Assembly: GCA_003454835.1 (NCBI GenBank)
Contig: DMTA01000329.1
Coordinates: forward strand, 1-23,855
Direction of reading: 5' to 3'
Source of the DNA: Achromobacter sp.
GTDB lineage: Bacteria > Pseudomonadota > Gammaproteobacteria > Burkholderiales > Burkholderiaceae_B
Length of the DNA stretch: 23,855 bases
Shown: positions 1 to 8,680 of the stretch, one piece after another
How the letters are laid out: each line of letters begins with the position of its first letter
Position numbering within the stretch: position 1 is the first letter of the stretch
Program-made: the position numbers and the translations under genes
The notes under the pieces: model-generated
What the model was told of the DNA's origin: nothing
The model's database searches: none
Seen by the model: the letters and a program-made list of their open reading frames with translations, nothing else

Positions 1-316
1 TGGCGTCGCCGCTGGCGTTGCCGCGGCGGGCCTTCAGGAACTCGGTCATGCCGGCATCGAAGATGCGGGCGAGGGCGCCTTGCTCGTCGCGGCGCGAGGC
101 CACGGCTTGCTGCAGCATCGACAGGTCGCCGCCCGACCAGAAGTCGTCTTCGAAGCGGCGCGTCTGGTCATGCGCCCGCTTGATGGCCATGCGCTTGGCG
201 AAGATGTAGGTCCAGGACATGATCGAGATGCCCAACAGCATCAGCATGATGAGCTGGACCGGCACGCTGGCGTGCGAAATCAGCGAAAGCAACGACATGT
301 CGTTGGTGACTTGCAT
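1..316 (-). CDS. tolQ: TolQ, N-terminal part (gene runs off the left edge)
   Basis: The reading frame starts at the ATG at 316 and is open to the window edge, giving 105 residues. The N-terminus (MQVTNDMSLLSLISHASVPV) is followed by a hydrophobic segment at about residues 17-38 and a charged stretch around AKRMAIKRAHDQTRRFEDDF. This is the usual TolQ/ExbB start: first transmembrane helix, then a cytoplasmic domain. In the family, TolQ pairs with TolR as a proton-driven inner-membrane motor that energises TolA and the Tol-Pal system, which keeps the outer membrane attached during division. An AGGA motif lies about 8 nt before the start. The stop of ybgC is only 2 bp upstream, as in the conserved ybgC-tolQ-tolR order, so co-transcription is likely. 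A second in-frame ATG is at residue 7; I prefer the first because it has the better ribosome site. Confidence 0.9.
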   Translation of the reverse strand, partial: MQVTNDMSLLSLISHASVPVQLIMLMLLGISIMSWTYIFAKRMAIKRAHDQTRRFEDDFWSGGDLSMLQQAVASRRDEQGALARIFDAGMTEFLKARRGNASGDA

Positions 317-318
317 GG

Positions 319-750
319 TTATTCCTGAATGAATTCCAGTTTTGCGCGAATGTCAGCCGGCAACTCCGCCGGCCGCATGTGAACGGCATCGACGCAACAG
401 ACTTGGATGTTGCCTTCGGCAAGCAGTTCCCCGTTGCGCTCCGCGCGCTGCGCGAAGTGTATCGAAGCGCGGCCCAGTTTGGTGACTTGGCTGCGTATGG
501 TAAGCAAATCGTCCAGTCTGGCCGGTTTGCGGTAGGACATGTCCAGGGCGCGGACAACGAACAGCCGTTGTTCGCTGGCGGCCAGTCCGGACTGGTTGAC
601 GCCCAGGTCCCGCAGCCATTCGGTGCGGGCCCGCTCCAGGAATTTCAAGTAGTTGGCATAGAACACCACCCCGCCAGCATCCGTGTCTTCGTAGTAGACG
701 CGGACTTGCAGGGTGGATTCGGCGGACTTCGGGTCGGTCACGGTACTCAA
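319..750 (-). CDS. ybgC: Tol-Pal-associated acyl-CoA thioesterase YbgC
   Basis: The product is a 143-residue hotdog-fold protein. The family signature YYEDTDAGGVVFYANY is at residues 19-34, and D24 aligns with the catalytic Asp18 of E. coli YbgC. The ERARTEWLR segment after it is also typical. The family hydrolyses acyl-CoA thioesters in the cytoplasm and interacts with phospholipid-synthesis enzymes; its exact role in Tol-Pal is unsettled. It is the first Tol gene here and ends 2 bp before tolQ. The length matches family members (about 130-145 residues). The N-terminal ten residues are a polar extension that could vary between species. Confidence 0.93.
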   Translation of the reverse strand: MSTVTDPKSAESTLQVRVYYEDTDAGGVVFYANYLKFLERARTEWLRDLGVNQSGLAASEQRLFVVRALDMSYRKPARLDDLLTIRSQVTKLGRASIHFAQRAERNGELLAEGNIQVCCVDAVHMRPAELPADIRAKLEFIQE

Positions 751-799
751 ATGATGATGGTGCAGATCGGGACGCGGGAAGTCCGTAGCAACTATAGGG

Positions 800-2530
800 T
801 TAGAGCGTGTCGAGCTTGGTCAGCACGGCTTCAAGCGCGGACTCTACCGGAATCTTGGCCGCTTCGGTTTCCCGGCGGGCCTGCAATTCCACCACACCAT
901 CGTTCAGGCCGCGTTCTCCAACTGTTACTCGGAGCGGCGCACCGATGAGTTCCCACTCGGCAAACATGACGCCGGGGCGGACATCGCGGTCGTCCAGCAC
1001 CACATCGACGCCGCGCGCCAGCAGGGATTCATAGAGCTTTTGCGCGGTGTCACGCACCGTTTCACTTTTGCCCCAGCCCACGGGGCAGATTACGACCTCG
1101 AAAGGCGCCAGCGCACGAGGCCAGATGATGCCGCGCGCGTCGTGGTTCTGTTCGATGGCGGCGCCCACGATGCGGGTCACGCCGATGCCGTAGCAGCCCA
1201 TTTCCAGCACGGCCGGCTTGCCGGTTTCGTCCAGGAAGGTGGCCTTCAGGGCTTCGGAGTATTTCTTGCCCAGGTAGAAGACGTGGCCCACTTCGATGCC
1301 GCGCTGGATCGACAGCGTGCCCTTGCCGTCGGGCGAGGGGTCGCCGGCAACCACATTGCGCAGGTCGGCCACGAGTTCGGGCTCGGGCAGGTCGCGGCCC
1401 CAGTTCACGCCCTGGGTGTGGAAATCTTCGCGGTTGGCGCCGCACACGAAATCGGCCATGTTGGCCACGGTGCGGTCGGCAATCACGTGGACCGGCTTGA
1501 CCGTCTTGACAGGGCCCAGGTAGCCGGGCTTGCAGCCGAAGTATTCGACGATCTCGGTTTCGGTGGCAAAGCGGAAGCCCGCCAGGCCCGGCAGCTTGCC
1601 TGCCTTGATTTCATTCAGTTCGTGGTCGCCGCGCAAGAGCAGCAGCCAGATGTCGACCTTGCCCTTTTCGCCGTCGGTGGCCAGGACGATCGACTTGATC
1701 GTGCGTTCCAGCGGGATGCCCAGCAGCTTGGCGACGTCCTCGCACTTGGCGGCGCCGGGCGTCGCGACGTCTTCCATCGCCTGGCCGGCGGCGGCGCGGG
1801 TGGGATACAGGCTGGGCGCCTCGGCCAGCTCGATGTTGGCGGCGTAGTCCGAGTCCGCGTTGTAGACCAGCAGGTCTTCGCCCGTGTCGGCGATCACCTG
1901 GAACTCATGGCTGCGCGTGCCGCCGATGGAACCCGTATCGGCCGCCACTGCGCGGAACTCCAGGCCCAGACGGCCAAAGATGCGCATGTAAGCGGCGAAC
2001 ATGGTGTCGTAGCTGCGCTGGGCGCCGGCTTCGTCGCGGTCGAAGGAATACGCGTCCTTCATCGTGAACTCGCGGCCGCGCATCAGGCCGAAGCGCGGAC
2101 GGCGCTCGTCCCGGAACTTGGTCTGAATGTGATAGAAGTTCAGCGGCAGCTGGCGGTAGCTGTGGATTTCATTGCGTGCGATGTCCGTGATGACTTCCTC
2201 GGACGTCGGCTGCAGGACGAAATCGCGCTGATGCCGATCCTTGATGCGCAGCAGTTCGGCGCCGTACTGTTCCCAGCGGCCGGATTCCTGCCAGAGCTCT
2301 GCCGGCTGCACCACGGGCATCAGCAATTCGATGGCGCCCGCCGCGTTCATTTCTTCGCGGATGATCGCCTCGACCTTGCGGATGACCTTCAGGCCCAGCG
2401 GCATGTAGGTGTAGATGCCGCCCGCGAGCTTGCGGATCATGCCGGCGCGGGTCATCAGCTGGTGGCTGGCGACTTCTGCTTCGGACGGGGCTTCTTTGAG
2501 GGTGTTGATGTGGTAGTTGGATGCGCGCAT
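800..2530 (-). CDS. proS: Prolyl-tRNA synthetase, bacterial type with editing domain
   Basis: The product is 576 residues; E. coli ProRS has 572. The protein opens with [20 protein letters not shown], the standard ProS start. Class II synthetase motif 2 is visible as [20 protein letters not shown], followed by DAYSFD. An insertion of about 180 residues between motifs 2 and 3 corresponds to the INS (YbaK-like) editing domain that deacylates Ala-tRNA(Pro). Motif 3 is around [20 protein letters not shown], and the C-terminal anticodon-binding domain follows from about residue 470. It charges tRNA(Pro) with proline in the cytoplasm. Its start lies 65 bp from the divergent rppH start, so the two promoters share this short region; a TACAAT on the minus strand at 2573-2568 is a possible -10 for proS. 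The stop is 49 bp before the ybgC start, so read-through into the tol genes is possible. Confidence 0.97.
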   Translation of the reverse strand: MRASNYHINTLKEAPSEAEVASHQLMTRAGMIRKLAGGIYTYMPLGLKVIRKVEAIIREEMNAAGAIELLMPVVQPAELWQESGRWEQYGAELLRIKDRHQRDFVLQPTSEEVITDIARNEIHSYRQLPLNFYHIQTKFRDERRPRFGLMRGREFTMKDAYSFDRDEAGAQRSYDTMFAAYMRIFGRLGLEFRAVAADTGSIGGTRSHEFQVIADTGEDLLVYNADSDYAANIELAEAPSLYPTRAAAGQAMEDVATPGAAKCEDVAKLLGIPLERTIKSIVLATDGEKGKVDIWLLLLRGDHELNEIKAGKLPGLAGFRFATETEIVEYFGCKPGYLGPVKTVKPVHVIADRTVANMADFVCGANREDFHTQGVNWGRDLPEPELVADLRNVVAGDPSPDGKGTLSIQRGIEVGHVFYLGKKYSEALKATFLDETGKPAVLEMGCYGIGVTRIVGAAIEQNHDARGIIWPRALAPFEVVICPVGWGKSETVRDTAQKLYESLLARGVDVVLDDRDVRPGVMFAEWELIGAPLRVTVGERGLNDGVVELQARRETEAAKIPVESALEAVLTKLDTL

Positions 2531-2531
2531 G

Positions 2532-2559
2532 TTTAAAGGTGGCAGCAGATACGTATAAT
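2532..2559 (+). promoter_or_regulatory. Sigma-70 promoter of rppH
   Basis: There is a perfect TATAAT -10 hexamer at 2554-2559. A TTTAAA (4 of 6 matches to TTGACA) lies at 2532-2537 with a 16-bp spacer. Transcription would start near 2566, giving a leader of about 30 nt with a GGGGG ribosome site at 2584-2588. The -35 lies next to the divergent proS start codon at 2530. It probably drives rppH-tctD-tctE, because no other strong promoter was seen before tctD. Confidence 0.65.
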
Positions 2560-2595
2560 CGACCGTAATTGTATTGAATTCGGTGGGGGTGGCCC

Positions 2596-3168
2596 ATGCT
2601 TGACCGCGAAGGCTACCGCCCCAATGTCGGCATCATTCTCGTCAACACTAGAAACGAGGTCTTTTGGGGCAAGCGTATCAGGGAACATGCGTGGCAGTTC
2701 CCCCAGGGCGGCATCAAGTATGGCGAAAGCCCGGTGCAGGCCATGTATCGCGAACTCCATGAAGAGGTGGGCCTGAAGCCCGAGCATGTCCGTATTTTGG
2801 GGCGTACACGCGATTGGTTACGTTATAACGTGCCCGATCACTTTGTCCGGCGTGAGTGGCGTGGCCACTATAAAGGACAAAAACAGATTTGGTTCTTGTT
2901 GCGCCTGGTGGGACGTGACAGTGATGTTTGCTTGCGCGCGACGCAGCATCCGGAATTCGACGCCTGGCGCTGGAGCCAGTATTGGGTTCCGCTGGATGCC
3001 GTCATCGAGTTCAAGCGAGACGTCTATACCCAGGCGTTGAACGAGTTGTCGGCTATCCTCTTTCGGCGCCATCACGAAACCCGCTACCTGCGCCAACGGG
3101 TGCATGGTCAGCGGGCTGCAGAGAATTTGCCCGAAGGAACGGACGGTCATGCGCATATTGTTGGTTGA
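2596..3168 (+). CDS. rppH: RNA pyrophosphohydrolase (Nudix hydrolase)
   Basis: The product is 190 residues; E. coli RppH has 176. The start [17 protein letters not shown] is characteristic. The Nudix box GX5EX7REUXEEXGU is intact at residues 38-60, with R52, E53, E56 and E57 as the metal-binding core. The enzyme removes pyrophosphate from the triphosphate 5' end of transcripts in the cytoplasm and so opens them to RNase E decay. The C-terminal tail of about 30 residues after [14 protein letters not shown] is polar and not obviously conserved. The stop codon is inside the following response regulator gene: the two overlap by 20 bp, which suggests coupled translation. An rppH-two-component overlap is not the usual neighbourhood and may only reflect local compaction. 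Confidence 0.96.
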   Translation: MLDREGYRPNVGIILVNTRNEVFWGKRIREHAWQFPQGGIKYGESPVQAMYRELHEEVGLKPEHVRILGRTRDWLRYNVPDHFVRREWRGHYKGQKQIWFLLRLVGRDSDVCLRATQHPEFDAWRWSQYWVPLDAVIEFKRDVYTQALNELSAILFRRHHETRYLRQRVHGQRAAENLPEGTDGHAHIVG

Positions 3169-3835
3169 AGACGAACGGGACATGGCGTCCTGGCTGATGC
3201 GCGCGCTCGCCCAGAGCGGGTTCGTACCCGATCACGCGGCAGACGCGCGCACGGCCGAAGCCTTCATGGCGGGCACCGAATACGATGCCATCGTCATGGA
3301 CCTGCGCCTGCCCGACAAGCATGGCCTGGTCGTTCTCCGGGAAATGCGCAACCGCGACGACCGCACGCCCGTCCTGCTCCTGACCGCGCAGGGCGCGCTG
3401 CAAGACCGTGTGCGCGGCCTGAATCTGGGCGCCGACGACTTCCTGACCAAACCCTTCGCCCTCGAAGAACTCGAAGCCCGCCTGACGGCGCTCGTGCGCC
3501 GCAGCCGCGGCCGCCAGCATCCGCGCCTGCAATGCGGCTCCCTGTCCTACGACAGCGAAAGCCGTGCCTTCACACTGGACGGATCGCTGCTGTTCCTGAC
3601 CCCGCGTGAACACGCCGCGCTTGCGGCGCTGCTGACGCGCAGCGGTTATCCGGTGGACAAGTCGCAGTTGTTCGGCAAGGTCTTCACGCATGACAGCGAA
3701 GCCAATCCGGACGCCATCGAGGTCGTGCTGCACCGCCTGCGCAAGAAGCTGGCCGGCAGCGACGTGCGCATTGTGACGGTGCGCGGGCTTGGCTACATGC
3801 TGGAAAGCGTCGCCAGCGAGTCAGCGGAACCCTAA
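3149..3835 (+). CDS. tctD: OmpR-family response regulator, TctD-like
   Basis: I chose the ATG at 3149, which gives [11 protein letters not shown] at once; an upstream in-frame GTG or ATG would add 15 unrelated residues. An AAGGA lies 10 nt before it. The product is 228 residues. The receiver domain (about 1-115) has the acidic pair E7/D8, phosphoacceptor D51 in MDLRLP, T79 and K101 in TKPF. The C-terminal winged helix (about 130-222) has the OmpR-type [10 protein letters not shown] and [11 protein letters not shown] recognition segments, ending with VRGLGYML. It is followed immediately by a sensor kinase and then tctBA, the arrangement of TctD-TctE regulators of tricarboxylate uptake. The specific name rests on context and the TctE-like partner; a QseB/PmrA-type assignment is the alternative. 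Confidence 0.85.
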   Translation: MRILLVEDERDMASWLMRALAQSGFVPDHAADARTAEAFMAGTEYDAIVMDLRLPDKHGLVVLREMRNRDDRTPVLLLTAQGALQDRVRGLNLGADDFLTKPFALEELEARLTALVRRSRGRQHPRLQCGSLSYDSESRAFTLDGSLLFLTPREHAALAALLTRSGYPVDKSQLFGKVFTHDSEANPDAIEVVLHRLRKKLAGSDVRIVTVRGLGYMLESVASESAEP

Positions 3836-5368
3836 GTGAGCCTGCGGATACCCGGACTGCCGCGCGTCGGCATCCGCGCGCTTCTTATCATCCTGCTGCT
3901 GCCCGGCGTGGTGGTGCTGCTCGTCATCGACAGCCTGAACGACTACCGCACCCTGGCCGAAATCACCAACGAAGCCTACGACAGCGCGCTGGTGGAACCG
4001 GCGCGCGTGCTGGAAAGCAGCCTGGAATTCACGCCCGACGGCAACCTGCAGGTGGCCACGCCGCTGTACGCGCAGGTCATGCTCGAATCGCGGGCGGGCC
4101 TGCGCAAGTATTTCCGTATCGAGGAAATCGATCCGCCCCTGCCCGACGGCGCGCCCGTGCCGCCGACGCAGGGCAAGACGCTGCTCGGCATGCCCGAGAT
4201 GCCGCGTCCGCCGTCCTGGCCCCGGTCCAATGGCCAACCCATCTTCTACGACAGCGTCTATCGCAACGATCCCGTGCGCGTCGTGTCCGTCGTGCGCGAT
4301 CTCTATTACCAGGGCCAGCATCGCCAGGTGCTGGTGGTCGTGGCCGAAAGCACCGGCAAGCGAATCGAAGCCGAGAACAATGCGCGGCGGCAGGAGATCC
4401 TGCGCGATTCGCGGATGCTGGCGCTGGTCGTGCTGCTGGTCTGGTGGGGCGTGTCGTGGGCCTTGAAGCCGCTGCGCCGGCTGCAGGCCGACATTCGCGG
4501 ACGCCGCCCCGATGACCTGACGCCGCTGGACGCCTCGCGCGTGCCCAGCGAAGTCGCGCCGCTCGTCGAAGCCGTCAATCACCACATCGCCCGCTACCGG
4601 CGGGTGCTGGACGAGCAATCCAACTTTCTGGCCGACGCCTCGCATCAATTGCGCACGCCGCTCGCCATCATGCTGACGCAGGCGCAATACACCTTGCGCG
4701 AACGCGATCCCGCGCGTGTGCGCGAGGGACTGCGCGCCATCGTCGACCAGCTTGGCCGCACGCGCCGGCTGACCGAGCAACTCCTGTCGCTGGCGCACGC
4801 AAACCAGGCCGGCCAGACCCCGCGCCAGTTGCTCGACATGAACGCCGTGTCGCGTGAAGTCGTGCTGCAGTACCTGCCGCTGGCGCACGAAAAACAGCAG
4901 GATCTGGGCTGGGTGCAGGCCGACGCAGAGGACGGCCAGGACACGCCGGTGCCGGTGACCGGCAACGAGGCCGAGCTGCACGAGGCCTTGTCCAATCTCG
5001 TGCACAACGCCATCCATTACGCGCCGGTCGGTGCGCAGATCACGGTTTCCGTGTGCCGCTCCGACAACCGGGTCGAGGTCGCCGTTTCCGACAACGGGCC
5101 GGGCCTGGAACCCGTCATGCGCACGCGCGCGTTCACGCGTTTCGAGCGGGTGGGCACGGACAAGCCCGTGACGTCCTCCGGGTCCGGTCTGGGGCTGGGC
5201 ATCGCCCGCGCCTACGCCCGGCGCAATGACGGCGACATCGAACTGCGCGATGGCGAACCCAACGGGCAGGGCGGCGTCGGCCTCGCGTCGGTGCTGTGGC
5301 TGCCGCTGGCGCCCACTGTGTCGCAGTATCCGCGGCCCGCCGAGGTCCGGCTCAAGGGCGATCAGTAA
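3836..5368 (+). CDS. tctE: Sensor histidine kinase, TctE-like
   Basis: The GTG start at 3836 abuts the regulator's TAA with no gap, giving 510 residues. A transmembrane helix at about residues 14-32 and a second at 194-210 enclose a periplasmic domain of about 160 residues, the layout of TctE-type kinases with a 2CSK_N-like sensor region. A short HAMP-like linker leads to the H box NFLADASHQLRTPLA with H270. The N box (SNLVHNAIHYAP, N391), the G1 box DNGPG (419-423) and the G2 box GSGLGLGIA (449-457) are intact, so this should be an active kinase. The periplasmic domain probably senses a carboxylate; the ligand cannot be read from sequence. It should act at the inner membrane and phosphorylate D51 of the preceding regulator. 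Confidence 0.88.
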   Translation: MSLRIPGLPRVGIRALLIILLLPGVVVLLVIDSLNDYRTLAEITNEAYDSALVEPARVLESSLEFTPDGNLQVATPLYAQVMLESRAGLRKYFRIEEIDPPLPDGAPVPPTQGKTLLGMPEMPRPPSWPRSNGQPIFYDSVYRNDPVRVVSVVRDLYYQGQHRQVLVVVAESTGKRIEAENNARRQEILRDSRMLALVVLLVWWGVSWALKPLRRLQADIRGRRPDDLTPLDASRVPSEVAPLVEAVNHHIARYRRVLDEQSNFLADASHQLRTPLAIMLTQAQYTLRERDPARVREGLRAIVDQLGRTRRLTEQLLSLAHANQAGQTPRQLLDMNAVSREVVLQYLPLAHEKQQDLGWVQADAEDGQDTPVPVTGNEAELHEALSNLVHNAIHYAPVGAQITVSVCRSDNRVEVAVSDNGPGLEPVMRTRAFTRFERVGTDKPVTSSGSGLGLGIARAYARRNDGDIELRDGEPNGQGGVGLASVLWLPLAPTVSQYPRPAEVRLKGDQ

Positions 5369-5574
5369 CCGGGCGATCAATAAGGCTGCGATCCGCAAAG
5401 CCCCTTCCTCAACGTCCGATCCTTCAACGCCCGCTTCTCCACTTCCCGCCTTTCGCGCGCCTGCCGCGTCCTCCGATCAGGGATAACCCCCGGATTCAGG
5501 AATGCGACAGCGCATAGAAAGCGGATTAGCAGCTTCCTTCCGTAATCTGCGATCCGGCCTGTCGTCAGGGGCCG

Positions 5575-5619
5575 GGCGCTGTCCGCTTCGTGCAGCGCAT
5601 GAAAGGCCGGCGCTGTCCG
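5575..5619 (+). repeat. 11-bp direct repeat in the tctE-tctB leader
   Basis: GGCGCTGTCCG occurs exactly at 5575-5585 and again at 5609-5619, each preceded by a GGCCG-type context. The copies are 34 bp apart, roughly three helical turns. They lie between tctE and tctB (272-bp gap, 5369-5640) and just upstream of the tctB ribosome site, so they could be an operator or an RNA element of the tctBA transcript. I saw no good sigma-70 promoter in this gap, and nothing else recognisable. Confidence 0.35.
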
Positions 5620-5627
5620 GCACAAGG

Positions 5628-5634
5628 AAGGAGG
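5628..5634 (+). promoter_or_regulatory. Strong ribosome binding site fixing the tctB start
   Basis: AAGGAGG is followed by a 6-nt spacer and a GTG at 5641. This selects GTG 5641 over the upstream in-frame GTG at 5590 and ATG at 5599, which have no comparable site and would add residues of non-membrane character. Confidence 0.8.
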
Positions 5635-5640
5635 ACGGAA

Positions 5641-6114
5641 GTGAAAAAGACAATCAACAGAAAGGACTATTACGGCGGCGCGCTGATGGTCCTTATCGGC
5701 ATGGCCGCAATCTATGGCGGCACCGACTACCACATCGGCTCGCTCAGCCACATGGGTCCGGGATTCTTCCCCGCGGCGCTCGGCGGCCTGCTGGCGCTCA
5801 CCGGCCTGCTGATCGCGATGTCGGCGCGCTCTGCCGAACCCTCGGCCCCGGCTCCCGCTGAAGGTCACCCCACCGGCATGCCGGACATTCGCGGCAGCAT
5901 CTGCATCCTGCTCGGCATCCTGGCTTTCCTGCTGCTGGGCCATTACGGTGGCCTGCTGCCCGCCACGTTCGCCATCGTCTTCATTTCGGCGCTGGGCGAC
6001 CGCAAGAACACGATCAAACAGGCCATCCTGCTGTCGATCGCCATGTCCGCGATCGCGGTCGTCGTTTTCTGGTGGGCGCTGCAACTGCAGCTTCCGCTGT
6101 TCCGCTGGGGTTGA
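5641..6114 (+). CDS. tctB: Tripartite tricarboxylate transporter, small membrane subunit TctB
   Basis: The product is 157 residues starting at GTG with KKTINRKDYYGG. Four hydrophobic segments are visible at about residues 13-27, 44-60, 82-118 (probably two helices) and 128-148. The GSLSHMGPGFFPAALG motif is the conserved TctB loop after the first helix. TctB is the small integral subunit of the TTT transporter in the inner membrane and works with the large permease TctA and a periplasmic binding protein TctC. The stop is 6 bp before tctA. No tctC lies before or after the pair, although the classical order is tctC-tctB-tctA. The upstream TctDE genes suggest control by that system. Confidence 0.9.
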   Translation: MKKTINRKDYYGGALMVLIGMAAIYGGTDYHIGSLSHMGPGFFPAALGGLLALTGLLIAMSARSAEPSAPAPAEGHPTGMPDIRGSICILLGILAFLLLGHYGGLLPATFAIVFISALGDRKNTIKQAILLSIAMSAIAVVVFWWALQLQLPLFRWG

Positions 6115-6120
6115 TGCGCC

Positions 6121-7644
6121 ATGATTTCTCAAGCTTTGGTAGACCTTTGGTACGGCTTCGGCGTCGCGTTCCAATGGCACAACCTGATGTGGTCATTCTT
6201 CGGCGTGCTGGTGGGCAACCTCATCGGCGTGCTGCCCGGCATGGGCGCGCTCTCCGCGATTTCCATCCTTCTGCCGCTGACCTACGTCATGCAGCCCGTG
6301 CCCGCCATCCTGATGCTGGCCGGCATTTTCTACGGTTCGCAGTACGGCGGCGCCATCGGCGCCATCCTGCTCAACCTGCCGTCGCATCCGCCGCACGCGG
6401 TGACGTGTCTTGACGGTTATCCACTGACCAAGCAGGGCAAGGGCGGAACAGCGCTCGGCATCACGATGATCTGCTCGTTCTTCGCGGCGTCGGTCGGCAT
6501 CATCGTCATGATCTTCGCCTCGCCGCTGCTGGTGGAAATCGCGTTCAAGTTCGGTCCGACCGAAATCTTTTCGATCATGCTGCTGGGCCTCCTGGCGGGC
6601 GCCACCATGTCGCGCGGCTCGCCGCTCAAGGGCGTGGCGATGACGCTGTTCGGTCTGATGTGCGGCGTGGTCGGCACCGACGTGAACACGGGCACGATCC
6701 GGTTTTCGTTCGGCCTGCTTGACCTGTCCGATGGCCTGGAACTGGTCGCGATCTCGATGGGCCTGTTTGGCGTGGCCGACTTCCTGATGAGCGTGAACCG
6801 CATGACCATCATCGGCAGCGGCGCCAAGCTGCGCCTGCGCGACATGCGGCCCAGCAAGCAGGAATTGAAGACGGCCTTCTGGCCGATGGTGCGCGGCACG
6901 GCTGTCGGCACGCTGTTCGGCGCCATGCCCGGCACCGGCCCGACCATCACCACGTTCGTTGCCTACGCGCTGGAACGCAAGGTCTCCAAGACGCCCGAGA
7001 AGTTCGGCACCGGCATGATCGCCGGCGTGGCATCGCCGGAAGCGTCGTCACACTCCAAGACGCAGGTCGACTTCATTCCCACGATGAGCCTGGGTATTCC
7101 CGGCGACGCCGTGATGGCGCTGATTCTGGGCGCGCTGCTGATCCAGGGCATCCAGCCCGGCCCGCAGCTCATCACCGAGCATCCGGACATCTTCTGGGGC
7201 CTGATCGCCAGCTTCTGGGTGGGCAACGTGCTGCTCATGGTGCTGAACGTGCCGCTCATCGGCGTGTGGGTCAAGCTGCTGCAGGTGCCGTACCGCTACC
7301 TCTTCCCGTCGGCGCTGTTCTTTATCGCGGTGGGCGTGTACAGCACGCAGAACAGTCTCTTCCAGATCTGGGAAGTGCTGGCCTTCGGGGTGATCGGCGC
7401 AGTCCTGATGACGCTGGAGTTCTCGGTGGCGCCCATTCTGCTGGGCTTCGTGCTCGGCCCCATGGTCGAAGAGAACTTCCGCCGTGCACTGCTGCTGTCG
7501 CGCGGTGACCTGGCGGTGTTCGTCGAGCGTCCGATCAGCGCGTGGTTCATTGGCGCAAGCGCTTTGCTGATCGCGCTGCAGGTCTGGGCGTTCGTGCGCC
7601 GCAACAAGGGCAAGAACAAACCCGAGGTGCCACAGACGGCCTGA
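6121..7644 (+). CDS. tctA: Tripartite tricarboxylate transporter, large permease TctA
   Basis: The product is 507 residues, within the usual 495-510 range. The N-terminus has the TctA signature GNLIGVLPGMGALSAISILLP, and a matching second-half glycine motif GTLFGAMPGTGPTITTF marks the internal duplication typical of the family. FYGSQYGGAIGAILLNLPS and LGIPGDAVMALILGALLI are also standard. About 11-12 hydrophobic segments are present, and the C-terminus ends in a short basic tail. It is the channel-forming subunit in the inner membrane and depends on a proton or sodium gradient in characterised systems. Substrates in the family include citrate and other di- and tricarboxylates; this one is unknown. 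A terminator follows 24 bp after the stop. Confidence 0.95.
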   Translation: MISQALVDLWYGFGVAFQWHNLMWSFFGVLVGNLIGVLPGMGALSAISILLPLTYVMQPVPAILMLAGIFYGSQYGGAIGAILLNLPSHPPHAVTCLDGYPLTKQGKGGTALGITMICSFFAASVGIIVMIFASPLLVEIAFKFGPTEIFSIMLLGLLAGATMSRGSPLKGVAMTLFGLMCGVVGTDVNTGTIRFSFGLLDLSDGLELVAISMGLFGVADFLMSVNRMTIIGSGAKLRLRDMRPSKQELKTAFWPMVRGTAVGTLFGAMPGTGPTITTFVAYALERKVSKTPEKFGTGMIAGVASPEASSHSKTQVDFIPTMSLGIPGDAVMALILGALLIQGIQPGPQLITEHPDIFWGLIASFWVGNVLLMVLNVPLIGVWVKLLQVPYRYLFPSALFFIAVGVYSTQNSLFQIWEVLAFGVIGAVLMTLEFSVAPILLGFVLGPMVEENFRRALLLSRGDLAVFVERPISAWFIGASALLIALQVWAFVRRNKGKNKPEVPQTA

Positions 7645-7668
7645 TGCCCCGCCTGCAGTCGGCACACG

Positions 7669-7693
7669 CGGCCCGGCCTTTGCCGGGCCGTTT
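7669..7693 (+). terminator. Rho-independent terminator after tctBA
   Basis: CGGCCCGGC (7669-7677) pairs perfectly with GCCGGGCCG (7682-7690) around a 4-nt loop and is followed by TTTGATTT. It closes the tctBA transcript. Confidence 0.8.
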
Positions 7694-7750
7694 GATTTGT
7701 GCGGCGGCATCCCTCATGCTTTGGGTTTTCATCGCCAGCCCGCTGCCACC

Positions 7751-8680
7751 ATGCACATTCTCTTTGCTTGCCCCCATCACGATCCTGACGCCTGGGTGCC
7801 TCGCCTCGAGGCCGCCATGCCCGGCTGCCGTATTTCGGTATGGAATCCCGACGGCCCACCCTCCGGGGCGGAGGTCGCGCTGGTCTGGCGTCCGCCCGCC
7901 CAGCTCTTCCAGCACGAAACCGGTTTGCAGACACTCTTCAATCTGGGCGCGGGCGTCGATGCCTTGTTGAAGATGCCGGAGATCCCGGATCACGTTCGCA
8001 TCGTGCGTCTCGAAGACGCCGGCATGGCCGTGCAGATGGCCGAGTACGCGCTGTATGCGCTGCTGCGCGTCTCGCGCGATTTCGAAGCCTTTGATCAGGC
8101 GCAGTCGCGACAGCATTGGGACACGCGCGAAGGCACCCGGCAGGCCGATTGGCCCGTGGGCGTTCTCGGGCTGGGGCAGGTGGGCGCGCGCGTGGCGCAA
8201 ACGCTGGCCGAATTCGGCTATCCCGTGGCCGGCTGGTCGCGCTCGCCGCGTGAGATACCGGGCGTGGAATCCTTCGCCGGCGGGGCCGCCTTGCCGGCTT
8301 TCCTGGGCCGCACGCGCTTTCTGGTCAACGTCCTGCCGCTGACGCCCGACACACAAGGCATCCTCAACCGCGAAACGCTGTCGCAGTTGCTGCCCGATGC
8401 GCATCTGGTCAACGTGGGCCGCGGCGAGCACCTGGTCGAAGACGATCTGGTGCAGATGCTCGAAGAGGGCGAAATCGCAGGCGCCACGCTCGACGTCTTC
8501 CGCACCGAACCGCTGCCGAAAGACCATCCGTTCTGGCGCGACCCGCGCGTCCACGTGACGCCGCATATCGCCGCGCGCACGCTGCGCGACGAAAGCATCG
8601 AACAGATCGCGGGCAAGGTCGCGCAACTGATGCGCGGCGAATCCATCACCGGCGTGGTGGAGCGCACGCGCGGCTACTGA
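7751..8680 (+). CDS. ghrA: D-2-hydroxyacid dehydrogenase, GhrA type (glyoxylate/hydroxypyruvate reductase)
   Basis: The start is the ATG at 7751 (MHILFACPHHDPDAW), not the in-frame upstream start at 7697, whose extra 18 residues overlap the preceding terminator. The product is 309 residues; E. coli GhrA has 312. A Rossmann motif VLGLGQVG (138-145) and the catalytic triad of the family are present: R224 in NVGRGEHL, E253 in DVFRTEPL, and H272 in VTPHIAA. The family reduces glyoxylate or hydroxypyruvate with NAD(P)H in the cytoplasm. Its 3' end overlaps the convergent LysR gene by 7 bp. Because the tctBA terminator separates them, it probably has its own promoter, which I could not identify. 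Substrate preference cannot be set from sequence. Confidence 0.88.
   Translation: MHILFACPHHDPDAWVPRLEAAMPGCRISVWNPDGPPSGAEVALVWRPPAQLFQHETGLQTLFNLGAGVDALLKMPEIPDHVRIVRLEDAGMAVQMAEYALYALLRVSRDFEAFDQAQSRQHWDTREGTRQADWPVGVLGLGQVGARVAQTLAEFGYPVAGWSRSPREIPGVESFAGGAALPAFLGRTRFLVNVLPLTPDTQGILNRETLSQLLPDAHLVNVGRGEHLVEDDLVQMLEEGEIAGATLDVFRTEPLPKDHPFWRDPRVHVTPHIAARTLRDESIEQIAGKVAQLMRGESITGVVERTRGY

Noticed and set aside
1040..2536. Long plus-strand open frame (498 codons) antisense to proS
   Set aside because: High-GC shadow of the proS gene; the complementary frame carries all ProRS motifs.
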